From: Microbacteriaceae bacterium | GTDB lineage: Bacteria > Actinomycetota > Actinomycetes > Actinomycetales > Microbacteriaceae | Assembly (NCBI GenBank): GCA_947454285.1 | Contig: CANGJO010000064.1 | Span: 1-5,450, forward strand | Reading direction: 5' to 3' | DNA length: 5,450 bases | Part shown: positions 5,154-5,450 of the stretch, one piece after another | How the letters are laid out: each line of letters begins with the position of its first letter | Position numbering within the stretch: the first letter of the stretch is position 1 | Position numbers and translations under genes: made by a program | Notes under the pieces: model-generated | What the model saw: only the letters and a program-made list of their open reading frames with translations | Database searches by the model: none | What the model was told of the DNA's origin: nothing

Positions 5154-5450
5154 CTAGGCGATTTCAGAAGTTAGTCGCTCAACCAGTTCGGCATATTTGT
5201 CAGCTGTTTGGGCGACTATTTCTTTTGGCAGCTCTGGCGGGGTACCCTGCTGGTTCCAGTTCTCGGCCAACCAGTTGCGCACAATTTGCTTGTCGAATGA
5301 ATCTTTGCGCTCACCGCGATCCCAGGCAGCCTTGCTCCAGAAACGTGATGAGTCCGGGGTCAGCACCTCGTCACCAAGTGTGATTACGCCGGTTGCTGGG
5401 TCAATGCCAAATTCAAACTTGGTGTCTGCCAGAATCAAGCCCGCGTGCTC
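5154..5450 (-). CDS. purC: Phosphoribosylaminoimidazole-succinocarboxamide synthase, C-terminal part
   Basis: The frame stays open to the right edge and begins with EHAGLILADTKFEFG. The apparent TTG start at 5438 is only the Leu of this motif, so the gene is 5' partial. Ninety-eight C-terminal residues are visible of a family usually near 290-300. The segment LILADTKFEFG (5-15) is the SAICAR-synthetase signature, followed by DEVLTPDSSRFW (27-38) and SFDKQIVRNWL (51-61), both hallmarks of PurC. The enzyme joins CAIR and L-aspartate using ATP to form SAICAR in purine synthesis, in the cytoplasm. The C-terminal end looks normal. It converges on the small Cys-rich genes and is probably unrelated to them. 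Confidence 0.95.
   Translation of the reverse strand, partial: EHAGLILADTKFEFGIDPATGVITLGDEVLTPDSSRFWSKAAWDRGERKDSFDKQIVRNWLAENWNQQGTPPELPKEIVAQTADKYAELVERLTSEIA

Noticed and set aside
5239..5248. GGGGTACCC palindrome as a second repressor site
   Set aside because: It lies inside purC coding sequence, lacks the TATA-flanked arms and the 4-bp spacer of the operator, and is far from any promoter.

Overview
The window looks like part of a compact actinobacterial chromosome. Four things suggest this: a GTP-type PEP carboxykinase, a long-form GapB-like glyceraldehyde-3-phosphate dehydrogenase resembling that of Corynebacterium, small Cys-rich 'TW(S/A)GCGQH' proteins of a kind I associate with actinobacteria, and a probable leaderless transcript. 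Base composition is near 50% GC by eye and the longest non-coding gap is about 42 bp. That would fit a streamlined, moderate-GC member such as the freshwater Microbacteriaceae (Rhodoluna/Aquiluna type). The taxonomic placement is inference.

Layout: (1) 1-2533, plus strand: one uninterrupted reading frame that enters from the left edge. It encodes the C-terminal two thirds of a GTP-dependent PEP carboxykinase joined directly, with no stop and no linker, to a complete long-form GAPDH. (2) 2547-4435, minus strand: a two-gene unit of a CsoR/CstR-family repressor and a CoA-disulfide/persulfide reductase with a C-terminal rhodanese domain. (3) 4436-4477: a divergent promoter region of 42 bp containing an 18-bp palindromic operator. 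(4) 4478-5146, plus strand: a lipoprotein rhodanese followed by two very small tandemly duplicated Cys-rich proteins (55 and 39 residues). (5) 5154-5450, minus strand: the C-terminal end of purC, leaving through the right edge.

How the genes work together: regions 2-4 form a divergent reactive-sulfur module. The repressor keeps the two Cys positions of the family but lacks the His that copper sensors use, so it is best read as a persulfide sensor (CstR-like). Its operator lies between the two arms and can control both. One arm makes a cytoplasmic flavoprotein-rhodanese that handles CoA-persulfide or polysulfide. The other makes a membrane-anchored extracytoplasmic rhodanese plus two small, probably metal- or sulfur-binding proteins of unknown function. 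The latter are the least explained genes here. The left-hand fusion joins two enzymes that both serve gluconeogenesis. purC belongs to purine biosynthesis and is probably unrelated.
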